Below, piece after piece: positions 9,032-18,124 of a DNA stretch of 64,000 bases. The DNA is from an uncultured Ferrovibrio sp. (GTDB taxonomy: Bacteria > Pseudomonadota > Alphaproteobacteria > Ferrovibrionales > Ferrovibrionaceae). The stretch covers positions 310,001-374,000 of the forward strand of contig NZ_CALGPC010000006.1 of NCBI RefSeq assembly GCF_937960835.1, read 5' to 3'. The notes under the pieces are model-generated. The model searched no databases. It was not told where the DNA came from and saw only the letters and a list, made by a program, of their open reading frames with translations. Each line of letters opens with the position of its first letter. Positions within the stretch are counted from its first letter, which is position 1. Position numbers and translations under genes: made by a program.

Positions 9032-10029
9032 GAGTGATCTCCCAGGCCGAGGCGCTTGCGCAGGGGCGGCCAGATGCCGTTCGGCAGATAGATGATCACG
9101 ACCAGCAGGCACAGGCCGTAGAAGACCTGCTTGATGCCTGGAATGTCATAGCCCAGCGCATGCATGATCTCGGTCACGCTTTCGGCCAGCACGGTCAGCA
9201 CCACAGCGCCGAGGATCGGCCCGAACAGCGAGCCGATGCCGCCGATGATCGGGCCAAGGATCAGCTCGATCGAACGGCTCATGCTGAAGATCTGCTCAGG
9301 AAACAGATTGTTGTAATAGAAGGCGAAGAACACGCCGCTTAAGGCCGTCATGCCCGCCGAGATGGCGACCGCGATCATCTTGTAGCGGAAGACGTTGATG
9401 CCAAGCGTCTGCGCGGCCTCGGGCTCTTCGCGGATCGCCAGCCAGTAATAGCCGATGCGGCCGGTCAGCAGCCAGCGGCAGAACAGGAAGGCCAGCACGG
9501 TGATGGCGAGCAGGATGTAATAGAACATCACCGGCGCGCCGCGCAGGTTCAGCGGATCGTTCACGCTGTATTGTGTCACCGGGAGGAAGAAGCCGCCCGA
9601 GCCGTTGACCCAGTCGAAATGGTCGAAGCCGACGCGGGTGAACTCGGCAAAGGCGATGGTCAGCAGTGCGAAGTAGACGCCGCTGATGCCGAACCGGAAC
9701 GCCAGGAAGCCGATGAACAGGCCGCAGGCTACCGAGATCAGGATGGCAAGCCATACGCCGGCCCAGGGGCCGATGCCGAAATGCACATAAAGGGCGGCGG
9801 CGGTATAGGCCGCGACGCCGACATAGAGCGAATGCCCGAGGCTGAGCTGGCCGGCGAAACCCATCATCACGTTCCAGGCCTGGCCGGTATAGGCGAAATA
9901 CAGCACCAGGATCAGGATCGAGAGGATATAGCCATCGACCAGCAATGGCGCGACCAGCAGCAGCGCCAGGAACAGGCCAAGCAGGATGAGCGCGCGCCGC
10001 GGCACGCCGTCGACAAGGCGGGAGATCAT
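9028..10029 (-). CDS. livM: Branched-chain amino-acid-type ABC permease LivM
   Basis: A 333-residue integral membrane protein with the LivM hallmark GFAGQLSLGHSLYVGVAAYTAA, and GISGVYFALLTIAFAEFTR near mid-protein. The EAA-like cytosolic loop region is REEPEAAQTLGINVFRYK. It ends in a basic tail (PLRKRLGLGDHS). The start overlaps the livH stop by 4 bases. It forms the membrane channel with LivH. Confidence 0.93.
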   Translation of the reverse strand: MISRLVDGVPRRALILLGLFLALLLVAPLLVDGYILSILILVLYFAYTGQAWNVMMGFAGQLSLGHSLYVGVAAYTAAALYVHFGIGPWAGVWLAILISVACGLFIGFLAFRFGISGVYFALLTIAFAEFTRVGFDHFDWVNGSGGFFLPVTQYSVNDPLNLRGAPVMFYYILLAITVLAFLFCRWLLTGRIGYYWLAIREEPEAAQTLGINVFRYKMIAVAISAGMTALSGVFFAFYYNNLFPEQIFSMSRSIELILGPIIGGIGSLFGPILGAVVLTVLAESVTEIMHALGYDIPGIKQVFYGLCLLVVIIYLPNGIWPPLRKRLGLGDHS

Positions 10030-10895
10030 ATTTTACGCCCTAACAGGCCTTGCGGCCGGAATAGCAGAACGAGGATGAGGATGCCGACGCCAAACATGGT
10101 CTTGGCCGACGGCGCGAAGAACAGGCCGGACATGGCTTCCGACAGGCCGATCAGCACGCCGCCCAGCAGCGCGCCGGGCATCGAGCCAAGGCCGCCGATG
10201 ATGACGATGACAAAGGCCTGGAGCGTGAAGGCCGGTCCCAGATTCGGTGTGGTGTCGATCAGCAGGGTCATCATGGCGCCAGCGGCGCCGACGCAGGCCG
10301 AGCCGATGCCGAAGGTGAGCGCGTAAAGCTTTTTCACATTCAGGCCGACCACCAGCGCGCCGAGATAGTTGTCGGCGCAGGCGCGGATGGCGCGGCCGGT
10401 GCGGGTCAGCTTGAAGAAGGCGAACAGGCCGGCGGCGATGAGCAGCGCCAGCGCGGCGGTGATGACGCGCACCTTGTCGACCAGCAGCGGCCCGATCTCG
10501 ATGGAATCGAGCGCGTAATCGACCAGCACGTTGCGGGCATCGGGGCCGAAGATCATCAAAAGGCCGTTGACCATGATGATGGCGACGGCAGCCAGCAGGA
10601 TGAACTGGCTGTGCTCCGGCCGGTTGATGAAGGGATTGATCAGCACCGCCTGCAACATATAGCCGACGGCGAAGAGAATGACGGCGATCGGCACCATCGC
10701 CACCAGGGGATCGATGTTCCAGGCGCCGAAGGCGACGATCGCGGCATAGCTCGCGATCGTCATCATCTCGCCATGGGCAAAATTGACCACGCGCACGACA
10801 CCGAAGATGACCGACAGGCCAAGGGCCATCAGGCCATAGACCAGTCCGGTCAGGATGCCCTGTACGGCAACAGTGAAAACAAGTTCGATGGGCAT
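10026..10895 (-). CDS. livH: Branched-chain amino-acid-type ABC permease LivH
   Basis: A 289-residue permease with GLVYGLMALGLSVIFGVVRVVNFAHGEMMTIASY-type LivH architecture, RAIRACADNYLGALVVGLN as the ATPase-contact loop, and GGLGSMPGALLGG near the C-terminus. It lies 36 bases after the binding-protein gene on the same strand. The substrate may be a branched-chain amino acid, amide, urea or an aromatic acid; sequence alone does not decide. Confidence 0.92.
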   Translation of the reverse strand: MPIELVFTVAVQGILTGLVYGLMALGLSVIFGVVRVVNFAHGEMMTIASYAAIVAFGAWNIDPLVAMVPIAVILFAVGYMLQAVLINPFINRPEHSQFILLAAVAIIMVNGLLMIFGPDARNVLVDYALDSIEIGPLLVDKVRVITAALALLIAAGLFAFFKLTRTGRAIRACADNYLGALVVGLNVKKLYALTFGIGSACVGAAGAMMTLLIDTTPNLGPAFTLQAFVIVIIGGLGSMPGALLGGVLIGLSEAMSGLFFAPSAKTMFGVGILILVLLFRPQGLLGRKI

Positions 10896-10931
10896 CTGCT
10901 TCGAAATTCCGTGCGCGTGGTCTGTTACGGT

Positions 10932-12164
10932 TTACCGCTTGCTCCAGCTCTGCAGCGGCAGGGCAAGATTGTCTTCCGCGATTTCGAGCGGCAGCACAAC
11001 CTTCGGCCGCTGGTCGAGGTTCTGCAGGGTGACAGAGCGGATGTTGACGTTCTGACCCTTGGCATCGAACTCCAGGGTGCCGCCGGCCATGACGTGGTTC
11101 TCGATCTTGGTCTGGCGGATCGCGTCGGCCAGCTCCTTGCCATTGGCGGTCTTGGCCCGGTTGAAGGCGTCGACGGCCACCATGACAGCCTCGAAGGAGA
11201 AGCCGACATTGAGCTCGAACATCTCGTTCTTGTAGGCCTTGGTGAATTCGTCGAGCAGCTTCTGCGTGATCGAGGAGCGCGGGTTGTACCACGGCACGTT
11301 CGTGATCATGCCGTTCGAGAACTTGCCCAGCGTCTTGTAGAACTGGCCCTCGTAGAAGCCGGGGGCGCCGGGGCTCATGATGATCTTCGGCTCCCAGCGC
11401 TGCTTGATCATTTCGCGCACGATCAGGATGGCGTCGTTCAGACGGGTGACCGGCATCACCATCTCGGCACCGGTTGCCTTGGCCTTGGCCACCTCGACCG
11501 AAAGGTCTTTGGCCTGCGGGTCATAGGAAATCGTTTCGACGATCTGGAAGGGCAGGTTGAAGCGCGGTGCCATCGCCTTGATCGCACCGGCCATCGACTG
11601 GCCGAAAGTGTCGTTGCAGTGCATGAAGACGGCGGTCTTCGGCGTGATGCCGCTCTTCTCGAAGACGCCCTTCATCAGGTTGAGGCCGTCGCCGACCAGC
11701 ATCGGCGCGGTCGGGAAGTTGCGGAACACGAACTTGTAGCCCTGCTCGGTGATCTGCGGCGCGGCAGCCACGTTGACGATGTAGGGCACGCCCTTCTGCT
11801 CGGCGACCTGGGCGATGGCCGCGGACTGGCCGCTGTCGAACGCGCCGATCAGCACCTGGGCGCCGTCATTGATCAGCTTCTCGGCGCGGCTGCGGGCGAT
11901 GTCGACGTTGGATTCGGTATCCGCGCTCATGATCTCGACTTCGGCATTCATGCCGAGCTGCTTCAGCACCCGCGGCGCGATGTCGATGCCGCGCTGGCAG
12001 GCGAGGCCGAGCTGGGCCTGATAGCCCGAGCGCGGATGGATCGAGCCGATCTTCAGCGCCTTGGGCTGGGCGCGGACGATGTTGAACGGCGCACTGCCGG
12101 CAAGCAGCGCGGCGCTTGCCGCTGTCCCGGCGGCGAATTGGCGGCGGGTAATCTTGGTGGTCAT
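10932..12164 (-). CDS. Tat-exported periplasmic substrate-binding protein of HAAT ABC transporter
   Basis: A 410-residue LivJ-type binding protein. The N-terminus carries a twin-arginine signal, ITRRQFAAGTAASAALLAG, with probable cleavage near VRA-QPK (about residue 32). The mature part begins KIGSIHPRSG, the usual first strand. Its ATG overlaps the stop of the marR gene by 4 bases, so regulator and transporter are co-transcribed. The Tat route is common for HAAT binding proteins in this group. MarR control hints at an aromatic or other carboxylate rather than an amino acid; this is inference. Confidence 0.9.
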   Translation of the reverse strand: MTTKITRRQFAAGTAASAALLAGSAPFNIVRAQPKALKIGSIHPRSGYQAQLGLACQRGIDIAPRVLKQLGMNAEVEIMSADTESNVDIARSRAEKLINDGAQVLIGAFDSGQSAAIAQVAEQKGVPYIVNVAAAPQITEQGYKFVFRNFPTAPMLVGDGLNLMKGVFEKSGITPKTAVFMHCNDTFGQSMAGAIKAMAPRFNLPFQIVETISYDPQAKDLSVEVAKAKATGAEMVMPVTRLNDAILIVREMIKQRWEPKIIMSPGAPGFYEGQFYKTLGKFSNGMITNVPWYNPRSSITQKLLDEFTKAYKNEMFELNVGFSFEAVMVAVDAFNRAKTANGKELADAIRQTKIENHVMAGGTLEFDAKGQNVNIRSVTLQNLDQRPKVVLPLEIAEDNLALPLQSWSKR

Positions 12165-12841
12165 GGTCTCTCCTCCCTCGATAGGATTGCTCGACGACCG
12201 GCGCGTGCCTCGCTGCGGGCCGGCCGTTTCTGGCGCGACGAAATGGGACTGTCGCCCGGCGCGGACGGATTGTCCGTTCCGGCGTTGCCGCGCGTCGCCG
12301 GCGCGGCAATGAACTTGTGCAGCAGTTTCATCAGCATGCGGTGTTCTTCCGAAGTGAACACCGCATTCATGATCTTGTCATGGGCCTGGACGCGGGCGAT
12401 GAGGCTGCTCATGCGCTCGCGGCCTTCGCGGGTCAGGAACAGGCTGTAGGCGCGGCGATCATGCGGATCGGCGCGGCGCTCGACGAGCCCCAGGCGCTCC
12501 AGGCGATCCACCATGGTCATGGCGCCGGACCGCGCCACGCCAAGCGCCTCACCGAGCCGGCTTTGCTGAAGGCCGGGATTGCGTTCGACCAGGATCAGGG
12601 CGGAGTAGAGAGACGGACTGATGCCGGTATCGCCGAGGCGGGCATAGAAGTCGTCCCACACGCGCAATTGCGCGAGCCGCAGCAGATAACCGACATGATT
12701 GGGAAGACTGCCATAATCGACGGAAGCGACGCCCGCCTTGCCGGCCGCCAGACCAGCCGGCCGCCTGCTGGCGCCCTTCAGCTGCGCGGCTCTGGCCTGC
12801 GCGGCTTTGGGCTGTGCCCCTGGCGCTGCGTTGCGCGGCAT
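12161..12841 (-). CDS. MarR-family regulator leading the liv-type operon
   Basis: A 226-residue protein with a MarR winged helix in the centre: LRLAQLRVWDDFYARLGDTGISPSLYSALILVERNPG, recognition helix QSRLGEALGVARSGAMTMVDRLERLGLVERRADPHDRRAYSL and the wing after it. Both ends are longer than usual: an Ala/Gln/Lys-rich N-terminus of about 45 residues and a basic Arg/Ser tail of about 45. First gene of the operon. A good promoter and palindrome lie about 60-85 bases upstream, so autoregulation of the whole operon is likely. Confidence 0.88.
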   Translation of the reverse strand: MPRNAAPGAQPKAAQARAAQLKGASRRPAGLAAGKAGVASVDYGSLPNHVGYLLRLAQLRVWDDFYARLGDTGISPSLYSALILVERNPGLQQSRLGEALGVARSGAMTMVDRLERLGLVERRADPHDRRAYSLFLTREGRERMSSLIARVQAHDKIMNAVFTSEEHRMLMKLLHKFIAAPATRGNAGTDNPSAPGDSPISSRQKRPARSEARAGRRAILSREERP

Positions 12842-12899
12842 CGCGGTGTCATCCTCCCTGGACCCCGGCCTTGCTGCGGCCAGTGGTATTTCCCGGCAG

Positions 12900-12927
12900 A
12901 TTGTAGCGATTCATAATTGTAATGCAA
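12900..12927 (-). promoter_or_regulatory. Promoter with overlapping palindromic operator for marR-liv operon
   Basis: Read leftward: -35 TTGCAT (12927-12922), 16-base spacer, -10 TACAAT (12905-12900). The -35 lies inside TTGTAATGCAA (12917-12927), a near-perfect 11-bp palindrome of the kind bound by MarR dimers. Predicted transcript start is about 50 bases before the marR ATG. Confidence 0.6.
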
Positions 12928-13154
12928 GAATACTAAATTCGCCCGCGGCCCGTTTCGCGCGATGCCGTCTGCGGGTTGTCATAAGGGGTCATGATGGAGC
13001 GCTAAGATTCAAACACCTTGGCACCGGCCTGCACGGCCTAGCGACCCGGCCGGATCAACGTTCCCGCCTAGACCGGCCTTTTTTGTCTGTGGATAGAAGC
13101 GCGGAATGCGGCCGAGATCAACCGGCAGGGGCGGTGGAATCAACAGTCGCCGCA
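12928..13154. other. Non-coding stretch between marR promoter and receiver gene
   Basis: With the marR leader, about 310 bases without a gene. No ORF with plausible coding character is seen. GGCCGG near 13042 and CCGGCC-TTTTTT at 13073-13085 could form a long-looped rightward terminator, but nothing upstream on that strand needs it. Confidence 0.35.
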
Positions 13155-13727
13155 TCACGGTGCGCGGCGGTCCAGTCCGCTGCGGCGGCTGGGACGGCGG
13201 CGGCGCTCCTGGCGCGTCGGCTCAGCGGGACGAAAGCGGCGGTCGGGCTGGCGCCGGCGTTCTCCCTGACGGCGGCGGTCCGGGCCGATATAGTTGGTGG
13301 TGGTGATGAAGCGGCGCGGCACCTGCAGCACGCGCATCAGGCGCAGCATCAGCGTTTCGACCGAAAGCGGCTTGACCACCACCTCATGCACGCCGGCATC
13401 GCGGGCGGCCATCACCAGCGCCGCATCGGGCGCCTCGGCCATCAGAATGATTGGCAGCTTGCGCAGATCGCCCTTGTCGCGGCGCAGACGCCGCGTCAGG
13501 GCCAGGCCGTTGCCGCCCGGCAGCCTGTAATCCAGCAGCAGAAGGTTTGGCTGCTGCTGCACGATCTGGCGCATGGCTTCGGCCGTGTTGCCGGCCAGCA
13601 GGATCACCGGGAAGCCCATGCCCAGCAGCACGTCGCGCAAGGCGCGGCGCAAGGAACGGTTGCCCTCGGCCACCAGGATGGTCGCCGTGCGGAAGACGCT
13701 GGGATCGATGCGGCGGTGCAACGTCAT
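13155..13727 (-). CDS. Orphan receiver response regulator with GPDRRR tail
   Basis: A 190-residue protein: receiver domain (about 15-135) with an intact acceptor Asp in LLLLDYRLPGGNG and Lys in VVVKPLS. The acidic pocket is VAEG rather than VDD. After the receiver come NYIGPDRRRQ, QPDRR and a long Arg-rich tail ending SGLDRRAP, related to the tail of the receiver at 1298-1795. No output domain. ATG 13727 is chosen because the open frame further upstream runs into dapD. It follows dapD by about 100 bases on the same strand. Confidence 0.82.
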   Translation of the reverse strand: MTLHRRIDPSVFRTATILVAEGNRSLRRALRDVLLGMGFPVILLAGNTAEAMRQIVQQQPNLLLLDYRLPGGNGLALTRRLRRDKGDLRKLPIILMAEAPDAALVMAARDAGVHEVVVKPLSVETLMLRLMRVLQVPRRFITTTNYIGPDRRRQGERRRQPDRRFRPAEPTRQERRRRPSRRSGLDRRAP

Positions 13728-13825
13728 GGAAGCTGGCGGAACCGGATTTCGGTTCCGCCAGCATCGCCGCAAGGCGGTTAAGAAAGGCTTGTTGGGAAAT
13801 CGTGCGGGGCAACGCCCCGCAGCGA

Positions 13826-14680
13826 TCAGTCGCGCAGAAGCTCGTTGATCGAGGTCTTCGAGCGGGTCTGGGCGTCGACGCGCTTGACGATTACGGCGCA
13901 ATACAGCGACGGGCCCGGCTGGCCGTTGGGCAGCGGCTTGCCCGGCAGGCTGCCCGGCACCACCACCGAATAGGCCGGCACGCGGCCCTGGAAGACCTCG
14001 CCCGTGGTGCGGTCGATGATCTTGGTCGAAGCGCCGAGATAGACGCCCATGGAGAGCACCGAGCCTTCCTCGACGATCACGCCTTCCGCCACTTCGGAGC
14101 GGGCGCCGATGAAGCAGTTGTCCTCAATGATCACCGGATTGGCCTGCAGCGGCTCCAGCACACCGCCGATGCCGGCGCCGCCGGAGAGATGCACGTTCTT
14201 GCCGATCTGCGCGCAGGAGCCGACGGTGGCCCAGGTATCGACCATCGTGCCGCTATCCACATAGGCGCCGAGATTGACGAAGCTCGGCATCAGCACGACG
14301 CCCGGCGCGATATAGGCGGCGCGGCGCACGATTGCACCCGGCACGGCGCGGAAGCCGGCGCCGCGAAAACGCTGCTCGCTCCAGCCAGCGAATTTCGATG
14401 GCACCTTGTCGAACCAGTGCGCGCCGCCCGGCGCATCCGAGATCAGCATGTTGTCGGTGAGGCGGAAGCTGAGCAGCACGGCCTTCTTGGCCCACTGGTT
14501 CACTTCCCACTTGCCGTCGATCTTCTCGGCGACGCGCAGCTTGCCGTCGTCGAGCGCGGTCAGCGTGGCTTCGACGGCATCGCGGATCTCGCCTTTGGTG
14601 CTGAAATTGACCTGATCGCGAGCCTCCCAGGCCTTTTCGATGACGGGCTGGAGCTGGGTCTTGAGCGCGGCGTCGGTCAT
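13826..14680 (-). CDS. dapD: Tetrahydrodipicolinate N-succinyltransferase DapD
   Basis: Succinylates tetrahydrodipicolinate in the lysine/meso-DAP pathway. The 284-residue chain has the left-handed beta-helix hexapeptide region (AAYIAPGVVLMPSFVNLGAYVD) and the conserved GTMVDTWATVGSCAQIGKN and GGAGIGGVLEPLQA. ATG 14680 (MTDAALKTQL) matches the family's N-terminus; the longer open frame would overlap the neighbouring gene's end. Full length, no defects. Confidence 0.96.
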   Translation of the reverse strand: MTDAALKTQLQPVIEKAWEARDQVNFSTKGEIRDAVEATLTALDDGKLRVAEKIDGKWEVNQWAKKAVLLSFRLTDNMLISDAPGGAHWFDKVPSKFAGWSEQRFRGAGFRAVPGAIVRRAAYIAPGVVLMPSFVNLGAYVDSGTMVDTWATVGSCAQIGKNVHLSGGAGIGGVLEPLQANPVIIEDNCFIGARSEVAEGVIVEEGSVLSMGVYLGASTKIIDRTTGEVFQGRVPAYSVVVPGSLPGKPLPNGQPGPSLYCAVIVKRVDAQTRSKTSINELLRD

Positions 14681-14756
14681 GGGATTTCCCTCGGGCAATA
14701 CGGTGAAACGGCGGTGGAATGCGGAAAAACCGCGAGACAATAGCCGCAGGGCCTCT

Positions 14757-15473
14757 TTAGTCAACCGGCAGGCTGGCTAGGAAGGCAGTCAGGTCGGGCG
14801 CCACATGGTGGATATGGCTGTGGTCGTCGTTATCCGGCCGCGACCAGGATTCGGAGGTCGGCACCCAGATGGTGGTCATGCCCAGGGCGGCGGCCGGTTT
14901 CAGGTTACGCGCCATGTCTTCCACCATGACGGCGCGCTGCGGCGGGATGCCATGCAGGTCCAGCATCCGGCGATAGGGCGTCTCCTGCGGCTTTGGCAGG
15001 TATTCGGAGGCGACGATGTCGAACACCGTGTCGAAATGGCTGCCGATGCCGATGCGGTCCAGCACGCGCCTGGCATGCGCCACCGTGCCGTTGGTGTAGA
15101 TGATCTTGCGGCCGGGCAGGCGGCGCAGGGCGGCATCCAGTTCGGGCATCTCAGGCACCACCGAGACGTCGATGTCATGCACGTATTCCAGAAAGCCCAG
15201 CGGATCGATGCCGTGTTCGACCATCAGGCCGCGCAGCGTCGTGCCATGGCGGTTGAAGAAGCCTTTCTGGCGGCTTTTGGCTTCGTCCAGGCTGATGCCG
15301 AAATGATCGCAGATGAACTGGCCCATGCGTTCGTCGATCTGGGCGAACAGGTTGCATTGGGCGGGATAAAGCGTGTTGTCGAGGTCGAAAACCCACATTT
15401 CCGCGCGCGCCAGGGCGGCGCCGGAAAGCGGGGTTTGCGCAAGACTAAAAAGGGGTGGTCGGGCGTCTGTCAT
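14757..15473 (-). CDS. HAD-family pyrimidine 5'-nucleotidase
   Basis: A 238-residue HAD hydrolase. Motif I is WVFDLDNTLYPA, typical of the Sdt1/PyrP pyrimidine 5'-nucleotidase group. The cap region begins GTTLRGLMVEHGIDP, motif II is IIYTNGT, and motifs III/IV are KPQETPYRRML and MVEDMARNLKPA. Likely dephosphorylates UMP/CMP-type nucleotides. ATG 15473 gives the expected short lead before motif I. Upstream of dapD and possibly co-transcribed with it; divergent from the GGDEF gene. Confidence 0.88.
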   Translation of the reverse strand: MTDARPPLFSLAQTPLSGAALARAEMWVFDLDNTLYPAQCNLFAQIDERMGQFICDHFGISLDEAKSRQKGFFNRHGTTLRGLMVEHGIDPLGFLEYVHDIDVSVVPEMPELDAALRRLPGRKIIYTNGTVAHARRVLDRIGIGSHFDTVFDIVASEYLPKPQETPYRRMLDLHGIPPQRAVMVEDMARNLKPAAALGMTTIWVPTSESWSRPDNDDHSHIHHVAPDLTAFLASLPVD

Positions 15474-15577
15474 CACGGTTTCGCAAAATACTGCCTTCCG
15501 TCTAAGATAGCGAGCATTCGCGGGTCTTGGAGCGCTGCGTCGTCGTGGAGAAAACAGAAGCAGGGAAGGGGCAGGCG

Positions 15578-16834
15578 GTGGCTTCGGCCTTCGCGCCTGA
15601 GGCGTTGATCCCGACCTTTCCCGGTCCGGCCGTATTGTTCGACGCACAAGACGGCGTCGTGCAGGCCAATGCGGCGGCTGCGCCGCTGGTGAGTGTGCTG
15701 GCGGATGGCAAGCTGCCGGCCTTGTCGGCCACCATTGATGCAGCCTTGAAGGACGGTAAGCCGCGCCAGGAACGCGTCGACCTGCCGCCGGGGCCCCCTG
15801 GCAATGCTGCCGCGCTGCAGCTCACCTTGCTGCCCGATGCAGCAACCGGCCAGTTGCTGCTGCTGGGGCGCGACGCCACGCTGGAACGCAACCTGATCCA
15901 GGCGCTGATGCAGTCGCGCCAGCTGTTCAAGGATCTGGTGACCTGCTCGACCGATTTCGCCTGGGAGACCAAGCCGGACGGACGCTTCGGTTTCGTCTCG
16001 CCGCGCGGCGCGCTGGGCTACACGGCGCGGGAGCTGGAAGGCAGCGATGCGCGCGCTCTCGCCGCGCCGGACGAGCCGGAGACGCCGGCGCCGAGCGTCT
16101 GGCCCTTCGCTGCCAAGACGCCGCTGGAAGCCATCGAGGTGTTCCTGCGCCGCAAGGACGGCAGCATCGGCTGTTTCGAGGTGTCCTGCCTGCCAGTGCG
16201 GGATGCCAGCGGCCAGTGGCTGGGCGCGCGTGGTGTCGCCCGCGACGTGACGGAAGCGCGCGAACGCGTCGATGCGCTGCGCCGCGCTCACAAGAAGCTC
16301 AACAAGCTGGCCAATACCGACGGCCTGACCGGGCTGCTGAACCGCCGCGCCTTCCTGGCCGAGCTGGAGAAGCGGCTGGCGCGGCATTTGCGTAACAAGC
16401 TGCGCGGCACCCTGATTTATTTCGACCTCGACAATTTCAAGAAGGTCAACGACGTGCGCGGCCATCAGGCGGGCGACGATGTGCTGAAAGCGGTGGCCGA
16501 GATCGTGCAGCGCACCTTGCGCGTGGTCGATCTGGCCTCACGCATCGGCGGCGACGAATTCCTGATCTGGCTGGAGGAAAGCAACCGCGGTGCGGCCGAA
16601 TCGATTGCGCACCGCCTGCATGAGGCCGCTGCGGAACTGGACCGCCAGTATGGCGTCGAAGGCTTTCCGCTCGGCTTCTCCATCGGCGCGGTCTTCTCGC
16701 GGCTGGACCGGCTGGAGACCACGGAAGCCTTGATCAGCCGCGCCGATGAGGCGATGTATACCGCCAAGAAGGGCGGCAAGGGCCGCAGCTTCATCGCCGA
16801 CTTGCCCGATGCGGGCAGCGAGGCTGCCGCATGA
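15578..16834 (+). CDS. PAS-GGDEF diguanylate cyclase
   Basis: Makes cyclic di-GMP. An N-terminal PAS-like region (FPGPAVLFDAQDGVVQANAAAA) is followed by a second PAS (FKDLVTCSTDFAWETKPDGRFGFVSPRG to about RGVARDVTEA). A short coiled linker leads to the GGDEF domain: LANTDGLTGLLNRRAF, IYFDLDNFKKVND and intact RIGGDEFLIW. RVVD lies exactly five residues before GGDEF, so a product-inhibition I-site is present. No EAL domain. GTG 15578 is favoured by the purine-rich AAGGGG just upstream; TTG 15527 and GTG 15545 are in-frame alternatives. The stop overlaps the next gene's ATG. Confidence 0.9.
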   Translation: MASAFAPEALIPTFPGPAVLFDAQDGVVQANAAAAPLVSVLADGKLPALSATIDAALKDGKPRQERVDLPPGPPGNAAALQLTLLPDAATGQLLLLGRDATLERNLIQALMQSRQLFKDLVTCSTDFAWETKPDGRFGFVSPRGALGYTARELEGSDARALAAPDEPETPAPSVWPFAAKTPLEAIEVFLRRKDGSIGCFEVSCLPVRDASGQWLGARGVARDVTEARERVDALRRAHKKLNKLANTDGLTGLLNRRAFLAELEKRLARHLRNKLRGTLIYFDLDNFKKVNDVRGHQAGDDVLKAVAEIVQRTLRVVDLASRIGGDEFLIWLEESNRGAAESIAHRLHEAAAELDRQYGVEGFPLGFSIGAVFSRLDRLETTEALISRADEAMYTAKKGGKGRSFIADLPDAGSEAAA

Positions 16835-18117
16835 GTGACAAGACCAGCAGCGGAAAAGGTTTGGATTACGAAAAGGCCAAGGCGCTTGCGGCCTCGCCCG
16901 ATCCTGCCGTGCGCCTGCAACTCGCCAGGCGGCAGGATACCCAGCCAGAAATTCTCTATTACCTCGCGGTGGACCAGGCCGAGGAAGTGCGCCGCGCCAT
17001 CGCCGAGAACGAGGCAACGCCGGCGCAGGCGCATCTGCTGCTGGCCAATGACGCTTCCGAGGAAGTGCGCCATCGCCTGGCCGAGAAAGTCGCGCGGCTG
17101 TTGCCCGATCTGCCGGTCGACGAGGCCAACAAGGCGCGTGAATACGCGATCCAGACTTTGGAACTGCTGGCGCGCGATGAACTGACCCGCATCCGCGCCG
17201 CTTTGTCGGAAGCGCTGAAGGCTGCCGACAATGTGCCGCATCACATCGTCAAGCAGCTGGCGAAGGATGTCGAACTGATCGTTTCGGCGCCAGTGCTGCA
17301 ATTCTCGCCTCTGCTGACGGACGACGATCTGCGCGAGATCGTCGCCACTGCTGCGCAATCGGGCGCATTGGCGGCGATTGCCCGTCGCGTCGGCCTTTCG
17401 GCGGGCGTGTCGGATGCGATCGCCTCCACCCGCGACGTTTCGGCGGTGGCAGCGCTGCTTGCCAATGACTCTGCCCAAATCCGCGAGGAGACGCTGGATC
17501 TCATCCTTGACGCCGCGCCCAGCATCGAGCCCTGGCACGAGCCGCTGGTGCAGCGGCCGAACCTGCCCGGCAAGGCGGCCAAGCGCATTGCCGGTTTCGT
17601 GGCTTCCTCATTGCTCACACGTCTGGCCGACCGCACCGATCTGCCCGCCGATACCCTGGCCGAAATCCGGCACGTCATGGAAGAACGCCTGGACGTGAAG
17701 CTGGAGGACGAGTCTGAGCCGCCCAAGAACAAGAAGAAGGGCGAGGAGATACGCTCGGAACAGTCGCCGATGGAGGTGGCAGAAGCCCGGGTGCGGGAAC
17801 TGATCAAGGCCGGCAAGCTCGACAGCGACGTCGTGCAGGAAGCCATCGAGCGCAACGACCGCAATTTCGTGCTGCAGGCGCTGATCCAGAACGGCCGCAT
17901 TCCGCTTTCGGTGATTCAGAAGACGTTCGAGTCGCGCAACGGCCGTTTGATCACGGCGCTGGTCTGGCGCGCGAAATTCAGCATGCGCACGGCAGTGATG
18001 ATCCAGCGCGACCTGGCGAAAGTGCCGCCGCGCATGATGCTCAATGCCCGCAACGGCACGGACTATCCGATGGGCAAGCCGGAGCTGGAAGAGCAGCTCA
18101 GGATTTTGGGGTTGTAA
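16831..18117 (+). CDS. DUF2336 domain protein coupled to the diguanylate cyclase
   Basis: A 428-residue, largely alpha-helical protein of the DUF2336 family, built of HEAT-like repeats (SPDPAVRLQLARRQDTQPEIL, VDQAEEVRRAIAENEATP, NDASEEVRHRLAEKVARLL). A Lys/Glu-rich linker (about 296-312) separates a C-terminal helical part, AKFSMRTAVMIQRDLAKVPP. The start overlaps the cyclase stop by 4 bases (ATGA), so the two proteins are made together. Family function is poorly defined; a scaffold or sensor partner of the cyclase is inference. Confidence 0.88.
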   Translation: MSDKTSSGKGLDYEKAKALAASPDPAVRLQLARRQDTQPEILYYLAVDQAEEVRRAIAENEATPAQAHLLLANDASEEVRHRLAEKVARLLPDLPVDEANKAREYAIQTLELLARDELTRIRAALSEALKAADNVPHHIVKQLAKDVELIVSAPVLQFSPLLTDDDLREIVATAAQSGALAAIARRVGLSAGVSDAIASTRDVSAVAALLANDSAQIREETLDLILDAAPSIEPWHEPLVQRPNLPGKAAKRIAGFVASSLLTRLADRTDLPADTLAEIRHVMEERLDVKLEDESEPPKNKKKGEEIRSEQSPMEVAEARVRELIKAGKLDSDVVQEAIERNDRNFVLQALIQNGRIPLSVIQKTFESRNGRLITALVWRAKFSMRTAVMIQRDLAKVPPRMMLNARNGTDYPMGKPELEEQLRILGL

Positions 18118-18124
18118 GGCCCCC

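Noticed and set aside
10033..12449. Long open frames in other phases across livH and the binding-protein gene
   Set aside because: They overlap well-identified transporter genes that have standard 4-base overlaps and motifs.
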